In this document: piece by piece, positions 40,469-49,516 of the stretch
Position numbering within the stretch: the first letter of the stretch is position 1
How the letters are laid out: each line of letters begins with the position of its first letter
From: Desulfarculales bacterium
GTDB taxonomy: Bacteria > Desulfobacterota > Desulfarculia > Desulfarculales > Desulfarculaceae
DNA length: 64,000 nt
NCBI GenBank assembly: GCA_031267815.1
Contig: JAIRYI010000103.1
Span: 1-64,000 of the forward strand
Reading direction: 5' to 3'
Position numbers and translations under genes: made by a program
Notes under the pieces: model-generated
What the model was told of the DNA's origin: nothing
Seen by the model: only the letters and a program-made list of their open reading frames with translations
Database searches by the model: none

Positions 40469-41842
40469 ATGAAAAACCCTTACCGTGATTTGCTCAGGCG
40501 GCAGAGAGAATATTTTTCCAGCGGAGCCACCGTCTCCCTACAGGCCCGAACGGAAGCGCTTAAGGCGCTGGGCGCGGCAATAAACCGGTATACAGAAAAA
40601 ATAGTAAATGCCTTGCGTACGGATCTGGGCAAAAGCGCGGGCGAAGTCTATCTGCTTGAACTGGGGCCGGTTGTTGACGGTTTACAGCACACTTTAAACA
40701 ACCTTGAGGAATGGATGCGCCCTCTCGATCTGCCCAGTCCACCGCCTCTGCAACCGGGCAAAAGCCGTATATATCATCAGCCCCTGGGCGTAGCCCTGAT
40801 TATGGCCCCCTGGAATTATCCTTTCCAGCTCAGCTTTCTGCCTTTGCTGACAGCTCTGTCCGCCGGCAACTGCGCTATTTTAAAGCCTTCGCCCGACACT
40901 CCCCGCACGGTGGAGACCATGAAAGAATGCCTGGCTTCGGCTTTTTCTGAAAATTATGTAGCCCTGGCCGAAGGCGGGGCCAAAGAGTCCGGGATCCTGC
41001 TGGAAGAACAGTTCGACGCCATATTTTACACCGGCAGCGGCAGAGTGGGACGCCTGGTCATGGCGGCGGCGGCCAAACGCCTGACCCCTGTCTGTCTGGA
41101 ATTGGGCGGCAAAAGCCCGGCCCTGGTGACTAAAGACGCCAGGCTCCCCATCGCCGCCAAACGCATCGCCTGGGGGAAGATATTGAACGCCGGCCAAACC
41201 TGCATCGCTCCCGACTATGTACTGGCGGACAAAGAAATTGCCGGCGAACTCATCGGCCTTATTGATGAAGCTTTTAGGGAAATGCTGGGTTCGGATCCGC
41301 TGAACAACCCGGAATACGCCCATATCATTTCCCGTCCCGCTTTTGAGCGGCTTCTCGCCCTGACCCCCGAGGCGCGGGCGGACGGTAAAACGCTTAAAAT
41401 AGCTCCTCTGGTTTTCCTGGCCGGCAAGGAACACCCGGCCATGGAAGAAGAAATATTCGGACCCCTGCTGCCGGTAATTCCCTACGCCGCTCCCCAGGAA
41501 GCCCTGGACTATATCCGAAGCCGGGAAAAGCCTCTGGCCTTCTATGTGTTCAGTGAGAATGAAGAATTCGCCGCCCAGGCCCTGGCCCAAATTTCCTCGG
41601 GCGGCGCCTGCGTCAATGATGTACTTATGCACGCCGCCTCCGCCGCCCTGCCTTTCGGCGGCGTGGGAGCCAGCGGCATGGGGCGCTATCACGGTAAATA
41701 CGGTTTTGATTTTTTCAGCAATATAAGAAGCGTACTCCACCAATCGTCCGACAGCGACATGCCCTTGCGCTATCCTCCTTTTAGCGGGGAAAAGATAAAA
41801 ATTTTACAAAATATTATACAGCCGGTCCTGAAAAATATATAA
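40469..41842 (+). CDS. aldehyde dehydrogenase (ALDH3-like)
   Basis: 457 aa from ATG 40469 (AAAGGA upstream); a longer frame overlaps the ADH gene. Motifs: APWNYPFQLSFLPLLTALSA, CLELGGKSPALV (general base Glu), AGQTCIAPDYVL (catalytic Cys), EEIFGPLLPV, LPFGGVGASGMGRYHGKYGF. Class 3 enzymes oxidise fatty or aromatic aldehydes. C-terminus ends with a basic amphipathic stretch (IKILQNIIQPVLKNI), as in membrane-attached members. Confidence 0.92.
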   Translation: MKNPYRDLLRRQREYFSSGATVSLQARTEALKALGAAINRYTEKIVNALRTDLGKSAGEVYLLELGPVVDGLQHTLNNLEEWMRPLDLPSPPPLQPGKSRIYHQPLGVALIMAPWNYPFQLSFLPLLTALSAGNCAILKPSPDTPRTVETMKECLASAFSENYVALAEGGAKESGILLEEQFDAIFYTGSGRVGRLVMAAAAKRLTPVCLELGGKSPALVTKDARLPIAAKRIAWGKILNAGQTCIAPDYVLADKEIAGELIGLIDEAFREMLGSDPLNNPEYAHIISRPAFERLLALTPEARADGKTLKIAPLVFLAGKEHPAMEEEIFGPLLPVIPYAAPQEALDYIRSREKPLAFYVFSENEEFAAQALAQISSGGACVNDVLMHAASAALPFGGVGASGMGRYHGKYGFDFFSNIRSVLHQSSDSDMPLRYPPFSGEKIKILQNIIQPVLKNI

Positions 41843-41845
41843 TAT

Positions 41846-41930
41846 GAGACCTCTGCATATTCAAATATGCGGAGGTCTCTGGCTTAGCCATGGATGGCCC
41901 GCCGAATAACAAGTATTCGAAAAATACGTG
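41846..41930. repeat. composite inverted repeats after ALDH gene
   Basis: AGACCTCTGCATATTCAAAT... pairs with ATATGCGGAGGTCT (41847-41881), then GGCTTAGCCATGGATGGC, then GCCGAATAACAAGTATT with its near-perfect complement up to about 41940. Pieces (GAGACCT, GGCTTAGCCAT, GCATATTYAAATATGC) recur in the array at 44098-44275, so this looks like a host repeat family. May also end transcription of the ALDH operon. Confidence 0.65.
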
Positions 41931-41951
41931 TTATTCGGCATACCTGTGGCC

Positions 41952-42557
41952 TCAATTTGGCCTCAGAAAAGACTGAATTCCGGTAAACACCACCTGGGCG
42001 GCAATGGCGGCCAGCAAAAGGCCGGTCAGTTTGGCCATGGCCGCCAGCCCGGTTCTTCCCAGAAGGCGTTTGGCCTGGGCCGACAGGCGCAGCATAACGT
42101 AAATGCCGGCTGAGGCCAGAAACAAAGCCAGACTGTCGGCCACTTTATGAACCATGGACTGACTGGTCGCGCCCCAAACCATGATGGTTCCGATAGTGGC
42201 CGGGCCCATGCACAGAGGAATGGCCAAAGGCACAATGCTGACGTCCTGGCTGTCGGTGTAGGAGGATTTCTCCGGATCCTCATTCATAAGAGTGACCGCG
42301 GTCAGGAAAAGAAGGGTTCCGGCCCCGATACGGAACGCATCCAGGGAAATAGCGAAAATTTCAAAAATATAATCTCCCAGCCAATAGAGGGAAAAACCAA
42401 TGCTGAAAGCTCCCAGGGCGGAGCGCAGGGCGGTGATTTTTTTCCGCCTGCCGTCATAAGCGCCGGTGGCGCCCAAAAAGGCGCCCAATACCGCCGGAGG
42501 AGTCATCAGGGCGAATATCTTTAAAGTGGCGCTTAAAACCGCGATTAAAAATTCCAT
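41952..42557 (-). CDS. MarC-family integral membrane protein (UPF0056)
   Basis: 201 aa with six likely membrane helices and the family signs LMTPPAVLGAFLGATG near the start, LLFLTAVTLMNED, VPLAIPLCMGPATIGTIMVW (the conserved 'vPlaiPl.aGPgti' segment) and a final LTGLLLAAIAAQVVFTGI. Function in the family is unsettled. Start ATG 42557; the next gene on the same strand lies upstream. Confidence 0.9.
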   Translation of the reverse strand: MEFLIAVLSATLKIFALMTPPAVLGAFLGATGAYDGRRKKITALRSALGAFSIGFSLYWLGDYIFEIFAISLDAFRIGAGTLLFLTAVTLMNEDPEKSSYTDSQDVSIVPLAIPLCMGPATIGTIMVWGATSQSMVHKVADSLALFLASAGIYVMLRLSAQAKRLLGRTGLAAMAKLTGLLLAAIAAQVVFTGIQSFLRPN

Positions 42558-42582
42558 TGTTATTCCTTAAGCGCAAGAAAGT

Positions 42583-43992
42583 TCAGGCCTGGAAAAAAGC
42601 TTTATAGCCTTCCGCCGTGGCCCATAAATCAGCCTTGTGGCTTATCTCAAAGGGGGAGTGCATGGATAGTAGCACCGGGCCCGCGTCCAGCACCTCCATG
42701 CCGTAGGCGGCCAAAAATTTGGCGATGGTTCCGCCTCCGCCTTCATCAATACGGCCCATTCCCGCCGCCTGCCAGGGAACTCCGGCTCTGTCCCATACTC
42801 CTCTCATCCAGGCCACATATTCGGCGTTGGCGTCGTTGGCGGAGTATTTGCCGCCGTGGCCGGTGTATTTGGTCAGGCCCACGCCGCATCCCATAAAGGC
42901 GGCGTTGCGTTTGTCGTGTACTTCAGGATAGTCGGGATCAAAGGCGGCGCCTACATCGGCGCTTATAGCTTTACTTTTGCTCAAACCGGAAATCACCTCC
43001 AGATAATCGCCTTTTTCTCCGTGGGCGCGCATAAGTGAGGCCACCCACAGTTCCAGAAGACGGGTATTGGCGCTGGTGGGGCCCTCTGATCCCACTTCCT
43101 CTTTGTCCATAAACCAGGCCAGACACCAGTGGCGCGGATTCAGCGCGCTTAAGACCGCCTTCAACTGAGCAAAAGCGCAAATGCGGTCATCCTGGGCATA
43201 AGCGCCCACCATGGACCGGTCCAGGCCCACATCCCGGGCTAACCCGGCCGGAACTATTTCCAGTTCCGCGCTTATCAAATCATCTTCCTCAATCCCATAG
43301 TTTTCCGCCAGATATGCCAGCACCGCCTTTTTGACCGGCTCTTTGCCCGTCTCCTGTTTCCCTTTTTCATCCAGGGGCAGAGAGGCCAGGAGCAGATTCA
43401 TGCGTTCAGCCTCAAAAGCCTCGCTCAATTTTTTGCCTTCCTGACTTTTGCGGCTTAAATGGGGCAGCAGATCGCAGATAGTGAAAAGAGGGTCGCCGCG
43501 CTCCTCGCCCAGGTGGATCTCGACCGTCTTCCCCTCCCGGGTACAGATCACCCCATGGATGGCCAAGGGAATGGCCAGCCACTGATATTTCTTGATGCCT
43601 CCGTAATAGTGGGTCTTGAGAAAAGCCAGCCCCTGATCCTCATAAAGGGGATTCATTTTTAAATCCAGACGGGGGGCGTCGATGTGCGATCCTATCAGAC
43701 GAAACCCCTGACTCAACGGGGCGCGGCCGGGGGCGGCCAGCATTACCGCTTTATTTTGATATACTTGATAGCATCTCCCCTTTTGCCGGGCGGACATGGG
43801 TTTGAATCCGGCCTTTACCGCCATGCCCACAATGGTTTCCACCGCCAGCCTTTCAGTTTTGCAGTTATCGAGAAAAGTTTTATACTCTTCGCCTAAAGCC
43901 ATGATGGCTTTGCGCTCCTCCGCCTTGGCCCGGCTCCATACCGCCTTACTTTTATCGGGCCTTATTTTCGCTTCCGCCGCCTTTTTCGCCAT
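42583..43992 (-). CDS. M18 family aminopeptidase
   Basis: 469 aa. Zinc and catalytic segments: FRLIGSHIDAPRLDLKMNPL, DKEEVGSEGPTSANTRLLEL, SADVGAAFDPDYPEVHDKRN, GMGRIDEGGGGTIAKFLAAY, MHSPFEISHKADLW. Dinuclear zinc enzyme removing N-terminal residues from peptides, usually dodecameric and cytoplasmic. N-terminus is Lys-rich. Confidence 0.93.
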   Translation of the reverse strand: MAKKAAEAKIRPDKSKAVWSRAKAEERKAIMALGEEYKTFLDNCKTERLAVETIVGMAVKAGFKPMSARQKGRCYQVYQNKAVMLAAPGRAPLSQGFRLIGSHIDAPRLDLKMNPLYEDQGLAFLKTHYYGGIKKYQWLAIPLAIHGVICTREGKTVEIHLGEERGDPLFTICDLLPHLSRKSQEGKKLSEAFEAERMNLLLASLPLDEKGKQETGKEPVKKAVLAYLAENYGIEEDDLISAELEIVPAGLARDVGLDRSMVGAYAQDDRICAFAQLKAVLSALNPRHWCLAWFMDKEEVGSEGPTSANTRLLELWVASLMRAHGEKGDYLEVISGLSKSKAISADVGAAFDPDYPEVHDKRNAAFMGCGVGLTKYTGHGGKYSANDANAEYVAWMRGVWDRAGVPWQAAGMGRIDEGGGGTIAKFLAAYGMEVLDAGPVLLSMHSPFEISHKADLWATAEGYKAFFQA

Positions 43993-44097
43993 TTTTCCCC
44001 CTTAATCAATTATTGCCGCCGGAGTTATATCTTAAAAAACGCAAGCTCCCAGCCGTCTTGATCCCGGCCGGACCGCCTTCCTCCATATCTTAATATT

Positions 44098-44275
44098 ATA
44101 TGAGACCTGTTGCCAATTGTCGTCCATGGCAATTTGCAACAGCATAGCTGGCAAAACGTAGTTTTGTCAACTAAGCCAAACGACAAGCATTTTACAAATA
44201 TTTGTCGTTTGGCTTAGCCATCCATGGCTAAGCCCGATACCTTATGCATATTTAAATATGCATAAGGTCCCTATA
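44098..44275. repeat. array of five consecutive inverted repeats
   Basis: In order: GTTGCCAATTG/CAATTTGCAAC; a short GACAAAAC/GTTTTGTC type pair; AAGCCAAACGACAA with its complement across 14 nt; GGCTTAGCCAT/ATGGCTAAGCC; and a 30-nt perfect palindrome ACCTTATGCATATTT plus complement (44239-44270). No ORF. Shares building blocks with 41846-41930. Its nature (mobile hairpin element, termination zone) is unknown. Confidence 0.7.
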
Positions 44276-44439
44276 TTATAATCCGCGCCGGCAATTGCCC
44301 GCAATCCGGCGTAAGGTAAAAGTAATGTGTCCAGGTTTTTACATAGAACATATCATTTGGCCTTGCTTCGCAAAAAATTATCCGTCTGGGCGCGGCCGCC
44401 GGCCAGGGCGGATAATTTAAAAATAATTTTCCGGCAAGC

Positions 44440-44468
44440 TTGACAGCATATTTTTTTTATGCTATTTT
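44440..44468 (+). promoter_or_regulatory. sigma70-type promoter for the Val leader
   Basis: TTGACA (44440-44445), 17-nt spacer, TATTTT (44463-44468). The leader contains a tandem CCCAAGGAACA repeat near 44518-44550 before the leader peptide. Confidence 0.75.
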
Positions 44469-44561
44469 AATGAACATCCAAAGGGGATCAGGCGGCTTGC
44501 CGGGCGGCTTGCCCTTAGCCCCAAGGAACAGGTTAATCCCAAGGAACAAGGTTGATCTTCA

Positions 44562-44660
44562 ATGACCGTTGCGCAAAACAAATTTGCCAATTACGCCAGA
44601 CCCCAATCAGTAGGTTGCGATCTGGCCGCGGTCGTTGTCGTCGTCGTCCCTGGTGGTTAA
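44562..44660 (+). CDS. valine-rich leader peptide (attenuator)
   Basis: 32 aa: MTVAQNKFANYARPQSVGCD then LAA, six consecutive Val (GTC GTT GTC GTC GTC GTC) and PGG. AAGG at 44548-44551. CCGCCC (44661-44666) right after the stop is complementary to GGGCGG (44701-44706) in the 5' arm of the terminator, so a ribosome stalled at Val codons would favour readthrough. Looks like an ilv-type leader. Confidence 0.82.
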   Translation: MTVAQNKFANYARPQSVGCDLAAVVVVVVPGG

Positions 44661-44695
44661 CCGCCCTTTTTAGGCCGTAAACTTACAAGTCAAGG

Positions 44696-44730
44696 CCCCT
44701 GGGCGGTGAAAGCCGCTCAGGGGTTTTTTT
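44696..44730 (+). terminator. attenuator terminator of the Val leader
   Basis: CCCCTGGGCGG (44696-44706) pairs with CCGCTCAGGGG (44713-44723), one G-U pair, then seven T. The 5' arm is shared with the antiterminator pairing described for the leader. Confidence 0.88.
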
Positions 44731-44770
44731 ATTGCGGACACTTAAAATCAAAACTCTAAGGAATGAAAAA

Positions 44771-46486
44771 ATGACGCCCCCTCAGGTAATAACCCAACCC
44801 ATTTTGCCCCAAATGGATTATGACGCCTATTATCGCGAATTTGCCTGGAATGTTCCGGATAATTTCAATTTCGCCTTTGATGTGGTTGACTACTGGGCCA
44901 AAGACCGCACCAAACTGGCTTTGCTCTCGGTTAATGAGCAGGGAGAAAATCCCCGCTTTCAGAGTTTTTATGAACTCAGCCGTCTTTCCAGTCAGTTCGC
45001 CGCCCTCCTGGCCGCCCATGGAGTGAAAAAAGGGGATCGGGCCCTGCTCTTGCTGCAAAGCGTGCCCGAATGGTACGCGGCCATGCTGGGCATGATGAAG
45101 CTGGGAGTGGTAGCCATGCCGACTACCGTGCTGGTGACCGCCAAAGACATCGCCTACCGCCTGGAACGGCCTCAGGCCAGAGTGGTGGTGACCGACGCCG
45201 AACACATCGGCCGGGTGGAAGAGGCCATAGCCCACAGCGGGATTTCCATGGATATAAAAATATTGGTGGGCGGAGACAAAGGCATCCCTGCCCCAGGCTG
45301 GACTCCTTTCGAAAATATCTATCAATACAGCGCCCGGATGGAACGGCCGGAAACCTCCATTGACGACCCCATGCTGATTTATTTCACCAGCGGCACCACC
45401 GGCCATCCCAAAATGGCCCTGCATACTCACAGTTACGCCGTTGGTCACTATGTGACCGGCAAATATGCCCACGGCCTGACCACCAATGACCTCCATTGGA
45501 CAGTATCGGAAACCGGCTGGGCCAAAGCGGGCTGGGGTAAGCTTTTCGGTCCCATGATGGTGGGAGCGGCGGTATTCCAGCGGGAGGCCCCCGGACGCTT
45601 TGACCCCAACATGGTGATCAGGATGCTGGAGCGCTATGGCATAACTACCTTCTGCGCCCCCCCCACCGTATACCGCATGCTGGTGCAGACAGATCTCTCC
45701 GCTTACCGCCGCCAGCTTAATCTGCGCCGCTGCATGAGCGCGGGCGAACCTCTCAACCCCGGAGTGATTGAGCAGTGGAAACAGGCCTTCAATCTGGACA
45801 TCTTTGATCACTATGGCCAGAGCGAGACCGTGGCCATTCTGGCCAATTGCGTGGGCATGAAGCTCAAATACGGCTCCGCCGGGCTGCCCACCCCCGGCAA
45901 TGACGTGCGGGTGGTGGATGAAAAAGGCAAGGAAATGGCGCCTTATGAGGAAGGGACCATTGCCCTTTATCTGGGCGGCGACCGCCCTTACGGCCTGATG
46001 CGCGAATACTGGAAAGATGAAGATCTGAGCGCGGCCTGTACTCATCACGGCTATTACTATACCGGCGACCGCGCCTTTCGCGATGAGGACGGCTATTTCT
46101 GGTTTGTGGGCCGGGATGACGATGTAATCAAATCATCCGGCTACCGCATCGGGCCTTTTGAAGTGGAATCGGCTCTGATTGAACACCCGGCGGTGATGGA
46201 ATGCGCGGTGGTGGGAGTGGACGACCCGGAAGGCACCAGAGGGGTGCTGGTAAAGGCCTTTATTGTCCTGAGCGAAGGCTGGCAGCCCAGCGCGAAATTG
46301 ACCGGCGAGTTGCAGGAACATGTGAAAAACACCACTGCCCCCTATAAATATCCCCGCCTGATTGAATACAGGAAAGAGCTGCCCAAAACCGTGTCCGGTA
46401 AAATCCTGCGCCGCCAGCTGCGCCTCCAGAATATGCCCCCCGCTCCCTTCCCGGCTGAAACCGGAGGAGAGGCCCGCCCTGTGTGA
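44771..46486 (+). CDS. acyl-CoA synthetase (medium/branched-chain, AMP-forming)
   Basis: 571 aa from ATG 44771 with AAGGAA. Adenylate-forming motifs: LIYFTSGTTGHPKMALHTHS, DHYGQSETVAILANC, YYYTGDRAFRDEDGYFWFVG, DDVIKSSGYRIGPFEVESAL, and catalytic Lys in PKTVSGKILRR. Closest in pattern to the medium-chain/ACSM group. Activates a carboxylic acid to its CoA ester via acyl-AMP. The valine leader suggests the substrate or pathway is linked to branched-chain amino acids (for example isobutyrate); this is inference. Confidence 0.9.
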   Translation: MTPPQVITQPILPQMDYDAYYREFAWNVPDNFNFAFDVVDYWAKDRTKLALLSVNEQGENPRFQSFYELSRLSSQFAALLAAHGVKKGDRALLLLQSVPEWYAAMLGMMKLGVVAMPTTVLVTAKDIAYRLERPQARVVVTDAEHIGRVEEAIAHSGISMDIKILVGGDKGIPAPGWTPFENIYQYSARMERPETSIDDPMLIYFTSGTTGHPKMALHTHSYAVGHYVTGKYAHGLTTNDLHWTVSETGWAKAGWGKLFGPMMVGAAVFQREAPGRFDPNMVIRMLERYGITTFCAPPTVYRMLVQTDLSAYRRQLNLRRCMSAGEPLNPGVIEQWKQAFNLDIFDHYGQSETVAILANCVGMKLKYGSAGLPTPGNDVRVVDEKGKEMAPYEEGTIALYLGGDRPYGLMREYWKDEDLSAACTHHGYYYTGDRAFRDEDGYFWFVGRDDDVIKSSGYRIGPFEVESALIEHPAVMECAVVGVDDPEGTRGVLVKAFIVLSEGWQPSAKLTGELQEHVKNTTAPYKYPRLIEYRKELPKTVSGKILRRQLRLQNMPPAPFPAETGGEARPV

Positions 46487-46507
46487 GTTTGAACCCCTTC
46501 CCTCCAG

Positions 46508-46543
46508 GACAAAAGCCCGGCCGGCGGCGGCCGGGCTTTTGTC
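46508..46543. terminator. bidirectional-type terminator after acyl-CoA synthetase
   Basis: Perfect 16-bp stem: 46508-46523 and 46528-46543 around GCGG, with CTTTTGTC as the 3' arm. Located 22 nt after the stop codon. Confidence 0.85.
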
Positions 46544-46560
46544 AGAGACCTCTGTCATAA

Positions 46561-47517
46561 ATGATTATAAGCGCAAGCCGGCGAACCGACATTCCGGCAT
46601 ATTATTCCGCCTGGTTCTATAACAGAATCAGGGAGGGGTTTGTTTTGGTGCGCAATCCGATGAGATTTCACCAGATAAGCAGAATCAATCTTTCCCCGGA
46701 TTTGGTGGACGGCATCGTCTTTTGGACAAAGAACCCCTTGCCCATGCTTGACAGGCTCAATGACCTCAAAGATTATATGTATTATTTCCAATTTACCGTA
46801 ACGCCGTACGGCAAGGATGTGGAACCGAACCTGCCGTTAAAGGCCGATGCGATTATTTCATCCTTCAAAAGACTTTCGGAAAAAATAGGCGCGGACAGAA
46901 TTGTCTGGCGGTATGACCCTATTCTTATAAACGCCAGATATCAGTTGCCTTACCACATTCGCGCTTTCAACAAAATTGCGGCCGAATTGCATGACTATAC
47001 CCGCAAAGTTACTTTCAGTTTCATTGATGAAGATTACCGCGGGATTAAGAGTAATATCAAGGAACTGTCATTATTAAATTTCCCCCTTGCGGCTCGGGCC
47101 GAACTGAGTTCGCGGCTGGCCGAAATCGCCGCAAGCCACGGCCTAGAGATAGACGCCTGCGCGGAACCAATCGAATTACAGCAATGCGGCATAAAACCCG
47201 CGCGCTGTATAGATGACAGATTATTCGCAAAATTGCTTGGTTACCCTCTGCGTGTCAATAAAGACAGGACGCAGCGTCTTAAATGCGGCTGCGCGGCCAG
47301 CGTGGACATCGGCATGTATAACACTTGCCGGAACGGATGCCTTTATTGCTATGCCAACTACAGCCGGAAGGCGGTTGAGAAAAACTTCACCAAGCACAAC
47401 CCCTCATCACCGCTGATTTCAGGGAATGCCGGCACTGATGACAAAATAAGCGAGCGCGTTTTGAAGTCGTGCCATGAGACGCAGCTGACATTGGGCAATA
47501 TGTCAAACGTCTGCTGA
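46561..47517 (+). CDS. DUF1848 protein with Cys cluster
   Basis: 318 aa. Start MIISASRRTDIPAYYSAWFY and GIVFWTKNPLPMLDRLNDLK, GADRIVWRYDPILI are diagnostic of DUF1848. C-terminal Cys-rich part: KCGCAASVDIGMYNTCRNGC, LYCYANYS, probably binding an Fe-S cluster. Related by fold to radical-SAM barrels and photolyase-linked proteins, but the reaction is unknown. No close neighbours on the same strand before it. Confidence 0.88.
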   Translation: MIISASRRTDIPAYYSAWFYNRIREGFVLVRNPMRFHQISRINLSPDLVDGIVFWTKNPLPMLDRLNDLKDYMYYFQFTVTPYGKDVEPNLPLKADAIISSFKRLSEKIGADRIVWRYDPILINARYQLPYHIRAFNKIAAELHDYTRKVTFSFIDEDYRGIKSNIKELSLLNFPLAARAELSSRLAEIAASHGLEIDACAEPIELQQCGIKPARCIDDRLFAKLLGYPLRVNKDRTQRLKCGCAASVDIGMYNTCRNGCLYCYANYSRKAVEKNFTKHNPSSPLISGNAGTDDKISERVLKSCHETQLTLGNMSNVC

Positions 47518-47588
47518 TAAAATCGACAGATCCCTTCGCCGCCCCAGCGAACCGGAGGGAGGGGCTTCAGGCGGGCAGCCTTAGGTTT

Positions 47589-48236
47589 CTATTGGAAACG
47601 GTCGCGGAAATAGCCGGAATGGTTCAACACCTTATCCACAAATTCCTGGGTCTCTTTAATATCGGGGACTTCTCTTCCCGCGGCCTGCACCCGGCCGGGG
47701 CCGGCGTTATAGGCCGCCAGCATTAATCTGGTATTATTATTAAACATTTTACCCAAGCTGCCCAGATAGCGAATTCCGGCCGCCAAGTTGGCCTCAGGAT
47801 TGAAAGGATCGTCAAGGCCCAGATGGCGGGCAGTTACCTTATTTATCTGCATTAAACCGGCGGCGCCCCGCTTGCTGGTCACCATGGGATCAAAACGGCT
47901 TTCCACTTGCACCAAAGCCATGACCAGGGCCGGATCCAGATTTTCCTGTTCGCTGAAACGCCGGATCAGAGGCCAGGCCAGTTCCTGGCGCTCATGCAGA
48001 GAACCCAGCCAGGGGCTGTGTCCCTGGCTGGGGAGAGTATTTGCCATCGCCCCGCCTCTGCCTGGAATATGGCTGAAAGAGGCGTAGGAGCCGGCTTCAT
48101 AGCCGAGCATCTCGTAGTTTCTGCCCAGGGCGGCAAGAGTGAACAAGGCCGGCAATAACAGGATTGCCGCCAGCCAGAAAGGGGCCAACAGCAGCCTGGG
48201 GCTGAGTCGGTGATATGAAGTTCCGGAAATGCGCAT
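47589..48236 (-). CDS. membrane-anchored lytic transglycosylase (SLT family)
   Basis: 215 aa. N-terminal membrane anchor (LLLAPFWLAAILLLPALFTL), then the SLT domain: MALVQVESRFDPMVTSKRGA with catalytic Glu, AGLMQINKVTARHLG, NLAAGIRYLGSL, MLAAYNAGPGRVQAAG. Cuts murein strands in the periplasm for wall turnover or complex insertion. Monocistronic. Confidence 0.92.
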   Translation of the reverse strand: MRISGTSYHRLSPRLLLAPFWLAAILLLPALFTLAALGRNYEMLGYEAGSYASFSHIPGRGGAMANTLPSQGHSPWLGSLHERQELAWPLIRRFSEQENLDPALVMALVQVESRFDPMVTSKRGAAGLMQINKVTARHLGLDDPFNPEANLAAGIRYLGSLGKMFNNNTRLMLAAYNAGPGRVQAAGREVPDIKETQEFVDKVLNHSGYFRDRFQ

Positions 48237-48408
48237 AACTTAATCCGCATATTGAACTACCCAAATATCCGCCCGCCGTCAAGAGGAAAATAAAGAAAAA
48301 AATCACATCAGCTATTTTAATTAATATTAACGGCAAGTTAAGAAGGGCGAGCCGCAATTTACTTGGCACGCGGCCGCTTTCAAGCGGCGCCTGAAATTAA
48401 GCGTTCTT

Positions 48409-48440
48409 CCCTGAAAAAGCCGTTTTCGACTTTTTCAGGG
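48409..48440. terminator. hairpin between transglycosylase and PNP promoters
   Basis: CCCTGAAAAAG (48409-48419) pairs with CTTTTTCAGGG (48430-48440), loop 10 nt. A second pairing of GCCGCTT/AAGCGGC lies at 48373-48387. Both stand upstream of the purine nucleoside phosphorylase gene and may insulate it. Confidence 0.6.
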
Positions 48441-48471
48441 TCTACTACTTAGTCGCTTGCGGAATTTGCGG

Positions 48472-48477
48472 TATAAT
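48472..48477 (+). promoter_or_regulatory. -10 element (TATAAT) for purine nucleoside phosphorylase
   Basis: A consensus TATAAT preceded by TGCGG; no good -35 is seen at 17 nt (TAGTCG at 48450-48455). 39 nt before the ATG. Confidence 0.55.
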
Positions 48478-48516
48478 ATTGAAGCAGGTAATTAACTTCA
48501 CGCTGAACCGGGAAAA

Positions 48517-49353
48517 ATGTGGTCAGACTTTCATGAACGTGTTCAGGTATGCCTGAATGATCTCAAATCCAGAGTGCCGGCCGCTTTTACGCCCCGGGCA
48601 GTCCTGACCTTGGGTACCGGGCTGGAAGGGCTGAAAGAACGGCTGACCGGCGCGGTCAGTATTTCCTGCAATGACATTGACATATTCTCTCCCGTAGCCT
48701 CCCCGGTTCATGAAAAAAGCCTGTGCCTGGGATATTGGGGCAATGTGCCCACGGCCATCCTGGTGGGGCGCATGCATCTTTACGAAGGCTACCATCCCAG
48801 CCAGATTGCCATGCCGGTGAATCTGCTGGCCTCCTGGGGCGCCGATACCTTTATTTTCAGCAACGCCGCCGGCGGTCTGGATCTGTCCATGCGTCCGGGC
48901 CAGGTGATGCTGATCACGGATCATATCAACCTGACCGGACACAATCCCCTGACCGGTTCCCATATTCCTTCCTGGGGGCCGCGCTTTACTGATATGAGCC
49001 AAACCTATGACCGCAAACTGCTGACCCTGGCCCGTCAGGCCGCGGCCCGGGCCGGCATAACATGTCATGAAGGGGTTTATGCCGGCCTCTCCGGCCCCAG
49101 CCTGGAAACTCCGGCCGAAACCAGGATGCTGCAGATGCTGGGAGCGAAGGCGGTGGGCATGTCCACCGTGCTGGAAGTGATCGCGGCCCGGGCGCGCGGC
49201 GCCAGGGTAATGGCCGTCTCGGCTATAACTAATGTCAATAATCCCGAAAATATGCGCCCGGTAAGCCTGGATGAGATTATTGCCGTGGCCGGGCGGGCGG
49301 GCCAGGATATAGAGCGTATCGTCAGCGCCGTATTGACGGACGCGTACAGCTGA
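48517..49353 (+). CDS. purine nucleoside phosphorylase (PNP/MTAP class)
   Basis: 278 aa. Phosphate and purine sites: VLTLGTGLEGL, RMHLYEGYHPSQIAMPVNLL, TFIFSNAAGGLDLSMRPGQV, MLITDHINLTGHNPLTG, GAKAVGMSTVLEVIAARARG, NVNNPENM. Trimeric type enzyme splitting inosine/guanosine to base and ribose-1-phosphate. Alone on its transcript. Confidence 0.93.
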   Translation: MWSDFHERVQVCLNDLKSRVPAAFTPRAVLTLGTGLEGLKERLTGAVSISCNDIDIFSPVASPVHEKSLCLGYWGNVPTAILVGRMHLYEGYHPSQIAMPVNLLASWGADTFIFSNAAGGLDLSMRPGQVMLITDHINLTGHNPLTGSHIPSWGPRFTDMSQTYDRKLLTLARQAAARAGITCHEGVYAGLSGPSLETPAETRMLQMLGAKAVGMSTVLEVIAARARGARVMAVSAITNVNNPENMRPVSLDEIIAVAGRAGQDIERIVSAVLTDAYS

Positions 49354-49487
49354 ATATCTGGATTACCTCTGAAGGAGGGCCGCTTCCCGCGGGGGCGATG
49401 GGCCGGGCGGGCGTCAAAACCAAAGCCGGCGTCTGCGGAGGTAATTTTACCCGGTCGCGTCCGCGTTCCGAAGCGGGAGGGGATCGC

Positions 49488-49516
49488 TTGACAAAACCGC
49501 TGAACTCAACTAAATT
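49488..49516 (+). promoter_or_regulatory. promoter for the H+-pyrophosphatase gene
   Basis: TTGACA (49488-49493), 17 nt, TAAATT (49511-49516); about 95 nt before the ATG. The 230-nt gap before it is GC-rich and has no gene. Confidence 0.68.

Noticed and set aside
44756-46048. 430-aa open frame on the minus strand opposite the acyl-CoA synthetase
   Set aside because: It mirrors codon structure of the real gene, is His/Gly-rich, has no ribosome-binding site and no recognisable domain.
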